A program made the translations under genes and the position numbers. Below the pieces are notes generated by a model. That model was given only the letters and a program-made list of their open reading frames with translations, had not been told where the DNA came from and made no database searches. Shown piece by piece: positions 45,908 to 55,518 of a stretch of DNA of 64,000 nucleotides (its first letter is position 1; the number at the start of each line of letters is the position of its first letter). Source of the stretch: Reyranella sp. (GTDB lineage Bacteria; Pseudomonadota; Alphaproteobacteria; Reyranellales; Reyranellaceae); assembly GCF_004297265.1 (NCBI RefSeq), contig NZ_SCUT01000028.1, positions 62,001-126,000 of the forward strand, given 5' to 3'.

Positions 45908-46891
45908 TCAGCCCCCTTCCGCCGCGAAGCAGGCGACGAGGCGGCCCGCGCCGGGAACCGTGAGGTTGGGCTTCTCGGTCAGGCAGCGGTCCATCACCCG
46001 CTTGCAGCGCGGCGCGAAGGCGCAGCCCTGGGGCAGGGCATTGAGCGGCGGCACCATGCCGGGAATGTCGGCCAGCCGCTCGGCACGCGCGGCTCCCGGT
46101 GTAGGCGTCGCCCCGATCAGGCCCACCGTATAGGGATGCAGCGGGCTCTCGAACAGCTCGTCGACCGAGGCTTCCTCGACCTTGCGGCCGGCATACATGA
46201 CGACCACCCGGTCGGCGGTCTCGGCGACGACGCCGAGATCGTGGGTGATGAAGATCATCGCCATGCCGGCATCGGCCTGAAGTTTCTTCAGGAGCGCCAG
46301 CACCTGCGCCTGCACCGTGACGTCGAGCGCCGTGGTCGGCTCGTCGGCGATCAGCACCGACGGGCTGCAGGCGATCGCCATGGCGATGATCACCCTCTGG
46401 CACATGCCACCGGAGAGCTGGTGCGGGTAGGCGTCGAGGCGGCGCGCCGCGTCGGGCATGCCGACCAGCTCCAGCAGCTCGTGCGCCCGCACCCTCGCCT
46501 GGCCGCGGCCGAGCTCGGTATGGGTCATCAGAACTTCGACGATCTGCTTCTCGACCGTGGCGACCGGGTTCAGCGAGCTGAGCGGGTCCTGGAAGATCAT
46601 GCCGATCTCCTTGCCGCGGATGCCGAGCATGGTCTCCTCGGGCAGGGGCACGATGTCCCGGCCGTTGAGCTTGACCTGGCCGCCGACGATGCGCGCCGGC
46701 GGATCGGGCAGCAGGCGCATGATCGAGAGCGCCGACAGCGACTTTCCGCAGCCGGATTCGCCCACCAGCGCCACGGTCTCGCCGGCGCCGACGGTGAGGC
46801 TGAGCCCGTCGACCGCCTTCATCTCGCCGCGGCGGGTGAAGAGCGTGGTGCGGAGGTCGGTGATTTCGAGAGGGAGAGCCGAGCCGCCCAT
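45908..46891 (-). CDS. Oligopeptide/dipeptide ABC transporter ATP-binding protein, DppD-like
   Basis: This 327-residue ATPase has Walker [10 protein letters not shown]-loop [10 protein letters not shown], signature LSGGMCQR (an MC in place of the usual QR pair) and Walker B LIADEP. The H-loop is FITHD, and the C-terminal [19 protein letters not shown] cluster motif completes it. ATG 46891 overlaps the upstream permease stop by one base (TGATG); a GTG lies one codon upstream. It is paired with the DppF-like ATPase. Confidence 0.94.
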   Translation of the reverse strand: MGGSALPLEITDLRTTLFTRRGEMKAVDGLSLTVGAGETVALVGESGCGKSLSALSIMRLLPDPPARIVGGQVKLNGRDIVPLPEETMLGIRGKEIGMIFQDPLSSLNPVATVEKQIVEVLMTHTELGRGQARVRAHELLELVGMPDAARRLDAYPHQLSGGMCQRVIIAMAIACSPSVLIADEPTTALDVTVQAQVLALLKKLQADAGMAMIFITHDLGVVAETADRVVVMYAGRKVEEASVDELFESPLHPYTVGLIGATPTPGAARAERLADIPGMVPPLNALPQGCAFAPRCKRVMDRCLTEKPNLTVPGAGRLVACFAAEGG

Positions 46892-47745
46892 CACCGGTCC
46901 CTCAGCTTCGGATTGAGCGCGTCGTTCAGCCCGTCGCCCACCAGGTTGAGGCAGAGCACGGTGATCATGATCGCGATGCCCGGGATGGCGCAGATGTACC
47001 AGGAACTGCGGATGAGCTGCCGCCCGTCGCCGACCAGCCGGCCCCAGCTCGCGACGTTGGGATCGCCCAGGCCGAGAAAGGAGACGGCCGATTCGAACAG
47101 GATGGCGCCCGCCACGACCAGGGAGGACAACACGATCACCGGCGGCAGGGCGTTGGGCAGGATCTCCGAGACGATGATCCGAAAGTCGCTCATGCCCATC
47201 GAACGGCAGGCCTGAACGAACTCGCGATCGCGCAGCGACAGGAACTCCGCCCGGGTCATGCGCGCGATCGGCGTCCAGCTCACGATGCCGATGGCGATCA
47301 CGATATTGGTCAGGGTCGAACCCAGGATCACCACGATGGTGAGCACGAAGATCAGGTTCGGAATGGTCTGGAACAGCTCGGCTGCCCGCATCGAGACCTC
47401 GTCGACCCAGCCGCCGAAATAGCCGGCGATCGCACCGACGCCGACACCGATGATCGTGGCGACCGCCGAGGCGAAGAGCCCGATCAGCAGGGTCGCGCGC
47501 GCGCCGTGGACGATCATCGAGAGGATGTCGCGGCCCAGCGAATCGGTGCCCAGGGGGAATTCCGGGTCCTCACCGGGCCACAATTCGGGCAGGCCAACGA
47601 TCCGGAGCGGATCGGTCGGGAAGAACACCGAGGCGAAGATAGCCATCAACGCGACGACCAGGATCAGGCAGGCGCCGACCAGGGCGCCGCGGTTGCGGGC
47701 GAAGCGGCCGACAAACTCGAAGCGGGGGAACTCAAAGCGTTGCAT
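46891..47745 (-). CDS. Dipeptide-type ABC transporter permease, DppC-like
   Basis: This 284-residue inner-membrane permease has an N-terminal helix, the FPLGTDSLGRDILSM motif, and an EAA loop (CRSMGMSDFRIIVSEILPNA). The SFLGLGDPNVASWG segment lies in the C-terminal part. Six transmembrane helices are expected. It is coupled by TGATG overlaps to both neighbours. Confidence 0.94.
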   Translation of the reverse strand: MQRFEFPRFEFVGRFARNRGALVGACLILVVALMAIFASVFFPTDPLRIVGLPELWPGEDPEFPLGTDSLGRDILSMIVHGARATLLIGLFASAVATIIGVGVGAIAGYFGGWVDEVSMRAAELFQTIPNLIFVLTIVVILGSTLTNIVIAIGIVSWTPIARMTRAEFLSLRDREFVQACRSMGMSDFRIIVSEILPNALPPVIVLSSLVVAGAILFESAVSFLGLGDPNVASWGRLVGDGRQLIRSSWYICAIPGIAIMITVLCLNLVGDGLNDALNPKLRDR

Positions 47746-48761
47746 CAGCGGATCTCGATGCGCGGGTCGAGCCACATGTAGACGAGGTCGACCGCGATGT
47801 TGGCCGCGATGACGACCAGCGAGCCCAGCACCATGATGCCGAGCACGACCGGATAGTTGCGCGAGCTCACGCTGTCGAACAGCAGCGAGCCGACGCCCGG
47901 CCAGCTGAACACGCTCTCGATCACGACGCTGCCGGCCAGCACGGTGCCCATCTGCACGCCCAGGATCGTCACCACCGGCAGCAGCGCGTTGCGCAGCACA
48001 TGGTGGATCGTGACCTTGTTGCGGCTGAGGCCCTTGGCACGCGCCGTGCGCACGAAGTCGAGCTGCGCGACCTCCAGCATCGAGGAGCGCATGACGCGGG
48101 TGTAGATCGCGGCATAGAACAGGCCCAATGCCAACGTCGGCAGGATCAGGTGATGCAGGATCTCCAGCACGCCACCGGTCCCGCCGATCTTCATCATGCC
48201 GCCGACCGGCAGCCAGCCGAGCTTCACCGAAAAGAGCACGATCATCATGATGCCGAGCCAGAAGCTGGGCGCGGCGTAGAAGAACATGGCGGCGATCGAG
48301 ACCAGGCTGTCCCAGAAGGTGCGGACCTTCATCGAGGCCACGACGCCCGCCGCCACGCCGATCGTGACCGCGAGGGTAATGCTCGACACCATGAGCAGGA
48401 TCGTCGCCGGCAGGTGGATCCAGATCGCCTGGATGACCGGCATGTTCTGGCGATAGGAGAAGCCGAAGTCGAAGTGCAGCAGCGCCCAGATGTATTTCAG
48501 CAGCTGCATCCACACGGGATCTTCCAGCCCGTAGGTCTTGCGCAGCAGCTCGACCGTCGCCGGATCGCTCACCTGGTTCTCGGCCGTCATCAGCTCGAGG
48601 AAGCTGCCCGGCGCCATCTGGATCAGGCAGAAGTTGATCACCACCACGCCCAGCATCAGCGGTACGGCCTGGATCAGCCGTCGCCGCAGCAGCCGCAGCG
48701 CCGCCGTGCGGCGTGCGGAGCCGCGAAGGGCGGGCGTCGGCGAGACTAGCTCGCCAGCCAT
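47745..48761 (-). CDS. Dipeptide-type ABC transporter permease, DppB-like
   Basis: This 338-residue inner-membrane permease opens with a short cytoplasmic arm (MAGELVSPTPAL), then LLRRRLIQAVPLMLGVVVINF. It has the FDFGFSYRQNMPV segment, the EAA loop TARAKGLSRNKVTIHHVLRNA, and PGVGSLLFDSVSSRNYPVV. Its start overlaps the end of the receptor gene by 16 bp. It forms the translocation pore with the DppC-like permease. Confidence 0.94.
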   Translation of the reverse strand: MAGELVSPTPALRGSARRTAALRLLRRRLIQAVPLMLGVVVINFCLIQMAPGSFLELMTAENQVSDPATVELLRKTYGLEDPVWMQLLKYIWALLHFDFGFSYRQNMPVIQAIWIHLPATILLMVSSITLAVTIGVAAGVVASMKVRTFWDSLVSIAAMFFYAAPSFWLGIMMIVLFSVKLGWLPVGGMMKIGGTGGVLEILHHLILPTLALGLFYAAIYTRVMRSSMLEVAQLDFVRTARAKGLSRNKVTIHHVLRNALLPVVTILGVQMGTVLAGSVVIESVFSWPGVGSLLFDSVSSRNYPVVLGIMVLGSLVVIAANIAVDLVYMWLDPRIEIR

Positions 48762-50350
48762 AGGTCTCCCCAGCTTGCCGCGAGGAAGTTCGGGTCGTTC
48801 GAGTGGTTCTGCACCTTGGTGCTGGCCAGGGTGATCGACTCCAGTTCGACGAGCGGCAGGAGCGGGGCTTCCTGCGCGATGATCTTCTGGAACTCGACGA
48901 CCAGCGCCTTGCGCTTGGTCGGGTCGGTTTCGACCTTGATGCTGGCGACCAGCTTGTCGACGTCGGGATTGGAATAGCCCGAGGCGTTGCGGAACGGCAC
49001 GCCCTTCAAGATGCCGTCGGTCGTGAAGTATTGCGTGGTCGACGGCACCGGCTCCGACGGATTGGCCTGGTTGGAGATCGCCAGGTCGTAATCGTAGTCG
49101 GTGTAGATGCGCTTGAGGGATGTCGGGCGATCGGGGACCGTGAGGTTGATGCCGACGCCGACATCCTCGAGCGCCTGCTTCACATAGGCGCCGACCTTGC
49201 CGTTCTCCTGGAACCAGCCCGCCGAAAGCAGGTTCAGGGTGAAGCGCTTGCCGTCGGCCTTCTTCGGGAAGCCGGCCGCATCGAGCAGGGCGGCCGCCTT
49301 CTTCGGATCGAAGCCGGTCTTGAACGTGTCGGCGGTGTAGAACTCCTTGTTGGGAGAGTAGATCGGGCTCGTGCCCGGCCGCGCGTAGCCGTAATAGACC
49401 GTCTTGGCGATGAACTCGCGATTGACGGCGTGGAACATCGCCTGCCTGACCTCGCGCTTGGCGAAGACCGGATTGCGCATGTTGCACTCAAGCGTCGTCG
49501 ACCAGACCGCTTCCTCATAGCCCTTGGGCGTGGCCACGAACTTGCCGGTTCCCGTGAGGCGCTTGATGTCGGGCGGTGCGACGGGATTGAACACGCCGAT
49601 ATGGATGTCGCCCGCTTCCATCGCCGCAGCGCGGCCCGCCGGATCGCGCACGTAGCGGATGATCAAACGGTCGAGATAGGGTTCGTCCTTCTTCCAGTAG
49701 TTCTCGTTCTTCACGTACTCGAAGTGACTGCCGCGCACCCACTCCTTGAACTTCCACGGGCCGGTTGCGATCGGCGCGTTGTTGGCGGCATTGGTGACGG
49801 GGTCGCTGCCGGCATAGATGTGCTTGGGCAGGATGTAGGAGACGGTGCCGCAGAGCGTCGACGCGAAGAAGAATTCCGGCGTCGGATTGTTGTACTTGAA
49901 GACGACCGTCTCGGCGTCGGGCGCCTCGATGCCCGCGAAGTCGGTGAGCGCCGAGGCCGCGGCATACTTCTTCCAGATCTCGCCGACGGAATAGACGACG
50001 TCGTCGACGGTCATGTCCTTGCCGTCATGGAACTTCACGCCCTTGCGGATCTTCACCGCATAGGACTTGAAGTCGGCAGACGGCTTCCACGACTCGGCCA
50101 GCACGCCCTCGAACTTGCCGTCCATTCTCCTCAAGGCGAGCCGCTCGAACAGCTTGGACGAAGAAAAGGTCGGGCTCGAGCCGCCGCCGGCCGGCACGTA
50201 GCAGGCCTGCGGCTCGCCGCCGCCCCAGGTCGCCACCAAGGTGCCGCCCCGCTTGGGCGTGCCCTGCGCAAACGATCCCCTGGACGTGCCGACCATACCG
50301 GTCGCCAAGACACCCGCGCCAAACACGCGGCGTGAAACCTTGATCGTCAT
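48746..50350 (-). CDS. Peptide-type ABC transporter substrate-binding protein (family 5)
   Basis: This 534-residue extracellular solute-binding protein has a leader (MTIKVSRRVFGAGVLATG) cut near SFAQGTPK. It has the family 5 landmarks: GTLVATWGGGEPQACYVPAGG, RKGVKFHDGKDMTVDDVVYS, GTGPWKFKEW-type (ATGPWKFKEWVRGS), and REVRQAMFHAVNREFI. The ligand could be a peptide, an opine or another amphipathic molecule. It is the receptor of the four-gene importer downstream and lies 57 bp after the thioesterase gene. Confidence 0.94.
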   Translation of the reverse strand: MTIKVSRRVFGAGVLATGMVGTSRGSFAQGTPKRGGTLVATWGGGEPQACYVPAGGGSSPTFSSSKLFERLALRRMDGKFEGVLAESWKPSADFKSYAVKIRKGVKFHDGKDMTVDDVVYSVGEIWKKYAAASALTDFAGIEAPDAETVVFKYNNPTPEFFFASTLCGTVSYILPKHIYAGSDPVTNAANNAPIATGPWKFKEWVRGSHFEYVKNENYWKKDEPYLDRLIIRYVRDPAGRAAAMEAGDIHIGVFNPVAPPDIKRLTGTGKFVATPKGYEEAVWSTTLECNMRNPVFAKREVRQAMFHAVNREFIAKTVYYGYARPGTSPIYSPNKEFYTADTFKTGFDPKKAAALLDAAGFPKKADGKRFTLNLLSAGWFQENGKVGAYVKQALEDVGVGINLTVPDRPTSLKRIYTDYDYDLAISNQANPSEPVPSTTQYFTTDGILKGVPFRNASGYSNPDVDKLVASIKVETDPTKRKALVVEFQKIIAQEAPLLPLVELESITLASTKVQNHSNDPNFLAASWGDLWLAS

Positions 50351-50407
50351 GACACCCTCCGTTCCCCAATCCCCAAGGCAGACGAAGCAAACTTCATACC
50401 GTGTGGT

Positions 50408-50836
50408 CTAAGCCTGCAGCGTCGAATAGGTCGCACGGCCCACGGCGAGGAGAGCCTTCTGTTCGTTGAACACGTCGACATCGACGACGCCCACGCTCTT
50501 GCCGGCGCGGCGCACCCGCGCCGTCGTGATGAGCGATGTCTTGATGGCGGGTCGGAGATAGTCGACGCGGAAGTTGATGGTCGGCAGGGGGCGGCGCAGC
50601 GCCATGATCAGCGCATAGTCGCCGACCGTGTCGATGATCGCCGCAAGCGGGCCGCCGTGCCACTGGCCCGTGCCGGCGCCGCGCTCGAATTCCGGCCGCA
50701 TGGAGCAGGTCATGGTGACCTCCTCCTTCGCGGGATCGGCTGCGATCACTTTCAGGCCGAGAAAGGCGATGAAGGGCGAGCGGTCGAGCTGCGCCTGCAT
50801 CTCCTCCGGAGTCAGCGGCTGGAGCTTGTCGCTCAT
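50408..50836 (-). CDS. PaaI-family hotdog thioesterase
   Basis: This 142-residue hotdog-fold thioesterase has RGAGTGQWHGGPLAAIIDTVGDYAL (the catalytic helix). The strand TINFRVDYLRPAIKTSLITTARVRRAGKS and the DVDVFNEQKALLAVGRATY end follow. It probably hydrolyses an aryl- or acyl-CoA made by the CoA ligase in the same operon. The ATG overlaps the upstream oxidoreductase stop as ATGA. Confidence 0.92.
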   Translation of the reverse strand: MSDKLQPLTPEEMQAQLDRSPFIAFLGLKVIAADPAKEEVTMTCSMRPEFERGAGTGQWHGGPLAAIIDTVGDYALIMALRRPLPTINFRVDYLRPAIKTSLITTARVRRAGKSVGVVDVDVFNEQKALLAVGRATYSTLQA

Positions 50837-51846
50837 GGCGCCACCACGATCTTGCCGAACACTTCGCGGTCCTCGATCACGCGCAGCGCCTCGCGCGCCT
50901 CGGCGAGCGGGTAGATCTTGTCGACCAGCACCTTGAGCTTGCCGCTCTGCACCAGCTCCAGAAGCTTCTCGATGTCGGTGCGCATCCAGCCATTGGAACC
51001 CAGGATCTTGAGCTCGAAGGTCCAGATGAAGCGGATGTCCTCGGTCGGCGCATAGCCGGCGGTGGCACCGCAGGTCAGCAGACGTCCGCCGACCTTGAGC
51101 GTCTTCAACGACGGCACCCAGGTGTCGCCGCCGGTATAGTTCACAACGACATCGATACCCTGATGGCTGAGCGAGCCGCGGCGCGTCGGCTTGCCGTACA
51201 TCGCCCAGGCTTCCTTCATGAAATCCTTCTCGACGTAGTTGATCGTCTTGTCGGCGCCGAGTTCGGCCAGGCGCTTGGCCTTGGCATCGGTGCCGGCGCA
51301 GGCGATCACTTCGCAGCCGGCGAGCTTGGCGAGCTGCAGGCAGCAGACGCCGACGCCACCCGAGGCGCCCAGGATAAGGACCTTCTCGCCCTTCGCGATG
51401 TGGCCGTTGGTGACCATCATGCGCAGCGCCGTGCCGTAGGCGACGGGAAGTGCCGCGGCGTCGGCGTAGCTCACGCCGTCGGGGATCTTGATCAGCTGGT
51501 GGGCGCGCGCCTTGCACAGTTCGGCCAGACCGCCATGCACCGTCTCGCCCATCAGGCCGCCTTCGACCCGGTTGATCGGGTCGACCAGCACCCGGTCGCC
51601 CTTCTTCCAGCCGGTGACGCCGGGACCGACCTCGGCGATCTCGCCGGCGACATCGAGGCCCATGATCGCGGGCATCGGAACCTTGATGCCGGGCATGCCG
51701 CGGCGGGTGAAGACATCGTGATAGTTCAGCGACGAGGCCTTCACCGCGACGATCACGTCGCCCTCGCCGGGCGTCGGGTCGGGGAAGCTGGTTTCGAAGA
51801 CGAGGCGGTCCGGTCCACCATGTTCACGGACGACGGCTGCTTTCAT
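50833..51846 (-). CDS. Zinc-binding-dehydrogenase-superfamily oxidoreductase (quinone oxidoreductase-like)
   Basis: This 337-residue medium-chain dehydrogenase/reductase opens MKAAVVREHGGPDRLVFE. It has SLNYHDVFTRRGM, GLDVAGEIAEVGPGVTGWKKGDRV, the cofactor loop LILGASGGVGVCCLQLAK (about residue 165) and VVNYTGG. The structural zinc cysteines are lacking, so it is nearer to the quinone oxidoreductase/enoyl reductase branch. It starts two bases after the CoA ligase stop and overlaps the thioesterase gene by 4 bp. Confidence 0.92.
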   Translation of the reverse strand: MKAAVVREHGGPDRLVFETSFPDPTPGEGDVIVAVKASSLNYHDVFTRRGMPGIKVPMPAIMGLDVAGEIAEVGPGVTGWKKGDRVLVDPINRVEGGLMGETVHGGLAELCKARAHQLIKIPDGVSYADAAALPVAYGTALRMMVTNGHIAKGEKVLILGASGGVGVCCLQLAKLAGCEVIACAGTDAKAKRLAELGADKTINYVEKDFMKEAWAMYGKPTRRGSLSHQGIDVVVNYTGGDTWVPSLKTLKVGGRLLTCGATAGYAPTEDIRFIWTFELKILGSNGWMRTDIEKLLELVQSGKLKVLVDKIYPLAEAREALRVIEDREVFGKIVVAP

Positions 51847-51848
51847 TT

Positions 51849-53348
51849 TTATACTTCTCCGGTTGGGATCTGCTTTGCGAGAACGCGTTTGTCGATCTTG
51901 TTGGTGCCGGCGAGGGGCATCTCGTCGACGAACAGCACCCGTCTCGGATGCTGGTAGGCCGGCGCATTGGCCAGCGCATAAGTCTTCACCGCCTGCTCGT
52001 CGAGATCGGCGCCGGCCGCCTTGACGACGAAGGCGATCGGTTTGTGGCCCTTGAGTTCGTCGGGAACGGGAATCACCGCGGCCTGGTGGATGCCGGGATG
52101 CCGCTCGAGCATTTTCTCGACCTCGCCGGGATAGATGTTCTCGCCACCACAGACGAACATGTCGTCGACCCGGCCCACGAAATAGAAGAAGCCGTTCTCG
52201 TCGCGCCGGAAGACGTCGCTGGTCCGGTAGTAGCCGTCCGGCGTCATCACCTCGGCGGTCTTGGCGGGCAGCTTGTGGTAGTGCGTCATCAGCGCGCCGC
52301 ACTTCATCTCCAGCGCGCCTTCGTCCTGCACTTCCTTGCCGTCGCGCACCAGGCGCAGCTGCACGGCGGGATGCGGATAGCCGGTCGAGAGTTCCGGCTG
52401 GGGCAATCCCTCGGGATGCGGGCCGAACACGACGGGGCCGGCCTCGGTCGTGCCGTAGCCGTTGCTGATGGCCGCCTTGGGAAACACCTCGCGAACCTGG
52501 TCGATCAGCGACTGGGTGATCGGCGCGGAGCCCATGCGGACGGCCTCGACGGCGGAGAGGTCGTTGTTCGCCAGCAGTTCGCGCTCGCGCAGCATCATCG
52601 CGATCATGGTGGGGACGGAGGTCAGGAAAGCGACACGATGCTTCGCGGCCGCCTCGATGTAGCCGCGGGTCGTGAACTGCGGCAGCAGCACCACGGTGTC
52701 GCCGTGCGAGAAGGTGGTCTGGCACATCGCGAGACCATTCATGTGATAGAGCGGCGCGGCCACGAGGGCGCGCTGGCCGATCGGCGCCGGCCGGCGCACG
52801 CGCTGGCTGATCGCCCAGAGATGCGAATAGTGCGACAGCACCACGCCCTTGGGCCGGCCCGTCGAGCCCGACGTGTAGAGGAACATCGCCGGTTCCTCCG
52901 GCTTCATCGGCACGGGCGTGAAAGGTCCCTCGTCGAGCAGGCTCTCGAAGTCCCGGTCGAAGGAGAGCTTCGGCACGTTGTCGGGCGCCAGCGGCAGCCG
53001 CGCATCGTCGCCGATCACCAGCCTGGCATCGCAGTCTCCGACGACATAGGCGACCGTCTCGGCCGGCAGCTTGTAGTTCACCGGAACGGAGACGAGGCCG
53101 GCCTGCATCGTGCCGAGGAAGGTCAGCAGGAACTCGGCGCGGTTGGCCGAGAGGATCGCGACCCTGTCGCCGCGCTGCAGGCCGCGCTTCAGAAGCCCGC
53201 GCGCCACGGCGCCGCTGAGGCGAATGATGTCGGCGTAGGTGTAGCTGCGTTCGGTCCCGTTGCCGCCCGCGTCGATCAGCGCCAGGCTGTCGGCCGGCAC
53301 GTCGCGCGAGATCGCGTCGCCCTGATTGTCGTACTTGATCGTCACCAT
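51849..53348 (-). CDS. Acyl-CoA synthetase / AMP-dependent ligase (class I adenylate-forming)
   Basis: This 499-residue enzyme activates a carboxylic acid with ATP and joins it to CoA. Landmarks in order: MFLYTSGSTGRPKGVVLSH (AMP/P-loop), the SNGYGTTEAGPVVFG motif, GYYRTSDVFRRDENGFFYFVGRVDD, and NKIDKRVLAKQIP with the catalytic Lys. The start is MVTIKYD (53346-53348). The upstream DUF2817 gene ends 7 bp inside its start. The acid could be aromatic or medium-chain; sequence alone does not say. Confidence 0.93.
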   Translation of the reverse strand: MVTIKYDNQGDAISRDVPADSLALIDAGGNGTERSYTYADIIRLSGAVARGLLKRGLQRGDRVAILSANRAEFLLTFLGTMQAGLVSVPVNYKLPAETVAYVVGDCDARLVIGDDARLPLAPDNVPKLSFDRDFESLLDEGPFTPVPMKPEEPAMFLYTSGSTGRPKGVVLSHYSHLWAISQRVRRPAPIGQRALVAAPLYHMNGLAMCQTTFSHGDTVVLLPQFTTRGYIEAAAKHRVAFLTSVPTMIAMMLRERELLANNDLSAVEAVRMGSAPITQSLIDQVREVFPKAAISNGYGTTEAGPVVFGPHPEGLPQPELSTGYPHPAVQLRLVRDGKEVQDEGALEMKCGALMTHYHKLPAKTAEVMTPDGYYRTSDVFRRDENGFFYFVGRVDDMFVCGGENIYPGEVEKMLERHPGIHQAAVIPVPDELKGHKPIAFVVKAAGADLDEQAVKTYALANAPAYQHPRRVLFVDEMPLAGTNKIDKRVLAKQIPTGEV

Positions 53349-54433
53349 GATGCGAGTCCCGCAAGTGCCTGGTCGGTGAGCTTCAGCCCGTAGTCGAGCG
53401 TGTCCTTGCGCCACTGGCCGTCGAAGGGGCAGAAGGCGTCCATCATGTCGGCCTGCAGGGTGGCGCGGATGTCGGGGTCGAGTCCGTGCTGGCGACGCAG
53501 CCACTGATCGAGTCGCAGCACGCGGCGCATGTTGACGCCGCGCGTGCCGAACTCGATCACCGCGCCGCACATGTCGCGATTGCCGAGGAAGCGCTGCACG
53601 CCCTGGAAGACGAGGCCGGTGTAGTTGGGCCGCTCCATGCCGTGCGGCCGCACGCCGTCGACATTGTCCTTGCCCCACCACTCGCAGGCGCGCGCGAACA
53701 GCGGGCCGGCGGGATCGTTGAAGCAGAGGAAGAACGGCTTGCCGTACTCGCCGATGCCGGTGTGCCTGTCGATGAAGGCCACGCGCTCGGCGTCGGCCAG
53801 CGTTTCGGCGACGATGGTTTCGAGAGTGCGATTGGACCATTCGCGGTCCGTGCCGCCGAACATCAGCCCGTCCGGGTGCTCGTACTGGCCGCGTGCCAGC
53901 GTATCGAACAGCACGTCGCGGCCCTTGCTTTCGGCAAAACGGTCGAGCACGCCGGCGACCCGATCGTTCTCTGCGTCGGTCCATTCGCGGATCAGCAGAT
54001 CGGCGTGAAGCGTCTCGTAGTGCGGATTGGCGGGCGCGGGGCCCGCATCGCGGTCGATGAAGTTGCGGTTGAGGTCGACGTTGTTCTCGGTCGTGCGCGT
54101 GAAGTGCGCGAAGCCGTAGGGATTGAGGCCGTGCACCAGCACCACGCCGACGCCGTCGGGCAGCCGCGCCGGACCGCCCGCGTTCAGCCAGCCGATCTGT
54201 ACGGCCGAGCCCGAGAAGCCCTCCTGGCCGTGCGTGCCGCTCACGAACAGCCCCTGGCGCGCCGCCTTGCGGTCGCCGAAGCAGGCGACGTCAATCGCCA
54301 GCGGGCCTCCGTCCGGCGCCTTCTTCGCAGGGTGCAGGAACGACCGCACTTCACCGTGGGCCGCGGTCGCCGCCTTCAGGAACTTCGCGCGCGCATTGGC
54401 ATAGCTTGCGGCGAAGCAATCGTAATATTCCAT
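53342..54433 (-). CDS. DUF2817 / M14-like metallocarboxypeptidase or deacylase
   Basis: This 363-residue protein has the M14-type zinc pair in SGTHGQEGFSGSA (H and E, about residue 71) and later VAFIDRHTGIGEYG (third His). The NNVDLNRNFIDRD block is also typical. The family hydrolyses amide bonds to release carboxylic acids or amino acids. There is no signal peptide, so it is cytoplasmic. It overlaps the acyl-CoA ligase gene by 7 bp. The link suggests that the imported compound is split by this enzyme and its acid product is activated by the ligase. Confidence 0.88.
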   Translation of the reverse strand: MEYYDCFAASYANARAKFLKAATAAHGEVRSFLHPAKKAPDGGPLAIDVACFGDRKAARQGLFVSGTHGQEGFSGSAVQIGWLNAGGPARLPDGVGVVLVHGLNPYGFAHFTRTTENNVDLNRNFIDRDAGPAPANPHYETLHADLLIREWTDAENDRVAGVLDRFAESKGRDVLFDTLARGQYEHPDGLMFGGTDREWSNRTLETIVAETLADAERVAFIDRHTGIGEYGKPFFLCFNDPAGPLFARACEWWGKDNVDGVRPHGMERPNYTGLVFQGVQRFLGNRDMCGAVIEFGTRGVNMRRVLRLDQWLRRQHGLDPDIRATLQADMMDAFCPFDGQWRKDTLDYGLKLTDQALAGLASW

Positions 54434-54483
54434 CGAATCCCTTCTCGGCCGCTCCCCAGCAGCCCTGACGATCGTGCTCGAGT

Positions 54484-55326
54484 CTATTCGATGAACTCCA
54501 GCACCGCGTTCAACGCCTGCTTCGCCGGCACGACGACCCGGCCCTCTCCGGCAATCACCCCACTGATGCCGCCAGCCTGCAAGGCACGTGCCGCCTTCGC
54601 CGCCGACAGCGTGCGGAAAGTGAGGCCCGCCATATAGGCCTTGCGGCCCTCGGCATCCGGCGCGGCATCGCCGAACTGCGCCTTCAGCTCGTCCTCGGTC
54701 ACGATGTCGACGCGCGAATTGCTGACCACGACGGACTTGCCGCCCTTGATGTCGCGCACGGCTTCCGGTCCGAACATGTCGGCATAGAGCTTCGAGGCCG
54801 CCGCGGGATCCGGCTCGACGATCAGGAAGCGCACGATGGCGACCGTACCGTTGGCATGATGACGCCACTCGTCGCGCCATACGACGTCGCGGGTGAAGTG
54901 ATGACAGTAGTAGACGCGCCCGTACGGCACGACACCGGCCTTCATGCGCACCGTGCGGAAGCGCGCATCGCGCGTCTCGCCGCCGACCTTCACGGGGCGC
55001 GTGAACTCGACGGGCGGGTCGACGGGGACGCCCGCCTTGGCGAGCGCTTCGTAGGTGACGGCCGAGTCTTCCGCGCCGAACACGAGACCGTTGAGGCCGA
55101 ACGGGAAGGTGAGCAGGTCCAGGCGACCCGACGTTGCGCTCTTCGGAATGGCGATCAGCTCGAGATAGTCCGTGCCGAACATGGCGAGATGGTTCATCGA
55201 ACCGAGCGAATGATAGCCGCGTTCGGTGAGCGAAAAGCCCAGTCGCGTATAGACATCGGCCGCATGGTCCATGTCGTCACGGGCATTGATGACCACGTGG
55301 TCCAGCGTCGCTACGGGCAGCTTCAT
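54484..55326 (-). CDS. Glyoxalase-like (VOC) domain protein
   Basis: This 280-residue protein has vicinal-oxygen-chelate modules: the first (TLDHVVINARDDMDHAADVYTRLGFSLTERG, residues about 8-38) and a second in the C-terminal half (IVRFLIVEPDPAAASKLYADMFG). Glyoxalase-like-domain proteins of this PF13468-like kind are often fused to or near catabolic genes. The metal ligands are not clear. It precedes the DUF2817 gene by 50 bp on the same strand and is probably the first gene of the long leftward block. The 192 bases upstream, to the GH1 gene, hold no supported gene; I see no promoter I would trust there. Confidence 0.85.
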   Translation of the reverse strand: MKLPVATLDHVVINARDDMDHAADVYTRLGFSLTERGYHSLGSMNHLAMFGTDYLELIAIPKSATSGRLDLLTFPFGLNGLVFGAEDSAVTYEALAKAGVPVDPPVEFTRPVKVGGETRDARFRTVRMKAGVVPYGRVYYCHHFTRDVVWRDEWRHHANGTVAIVRFLIVEPDPAAASKLYADMFGPEAVRDIKGGKSVVVSNSRVDIVTEDELKAQFGDAAPDAEGRKAYMAGLTFRTLSAAKAARALQAGGISGVIAGEGRVVVPAKQALNAVLEFIE

Positions 55327-55518
55327 TTCATTCCCCTCTCGCCGTTCACAGCGTCGCCCATCTTGGCACAGCGGGCACGTCAGGAATTCTTATATTAGGG
55401 AGCGATGCTTTCATGCGCGAAAACTGCTTCCAAGTTTCGCGGGCAAAGTAGAAATTAAATCCTATTTCCTGGCTGTCGCGACCAACCCTGTTTTATGGCC
55501 TGCGAATTGCTGCGCCGC

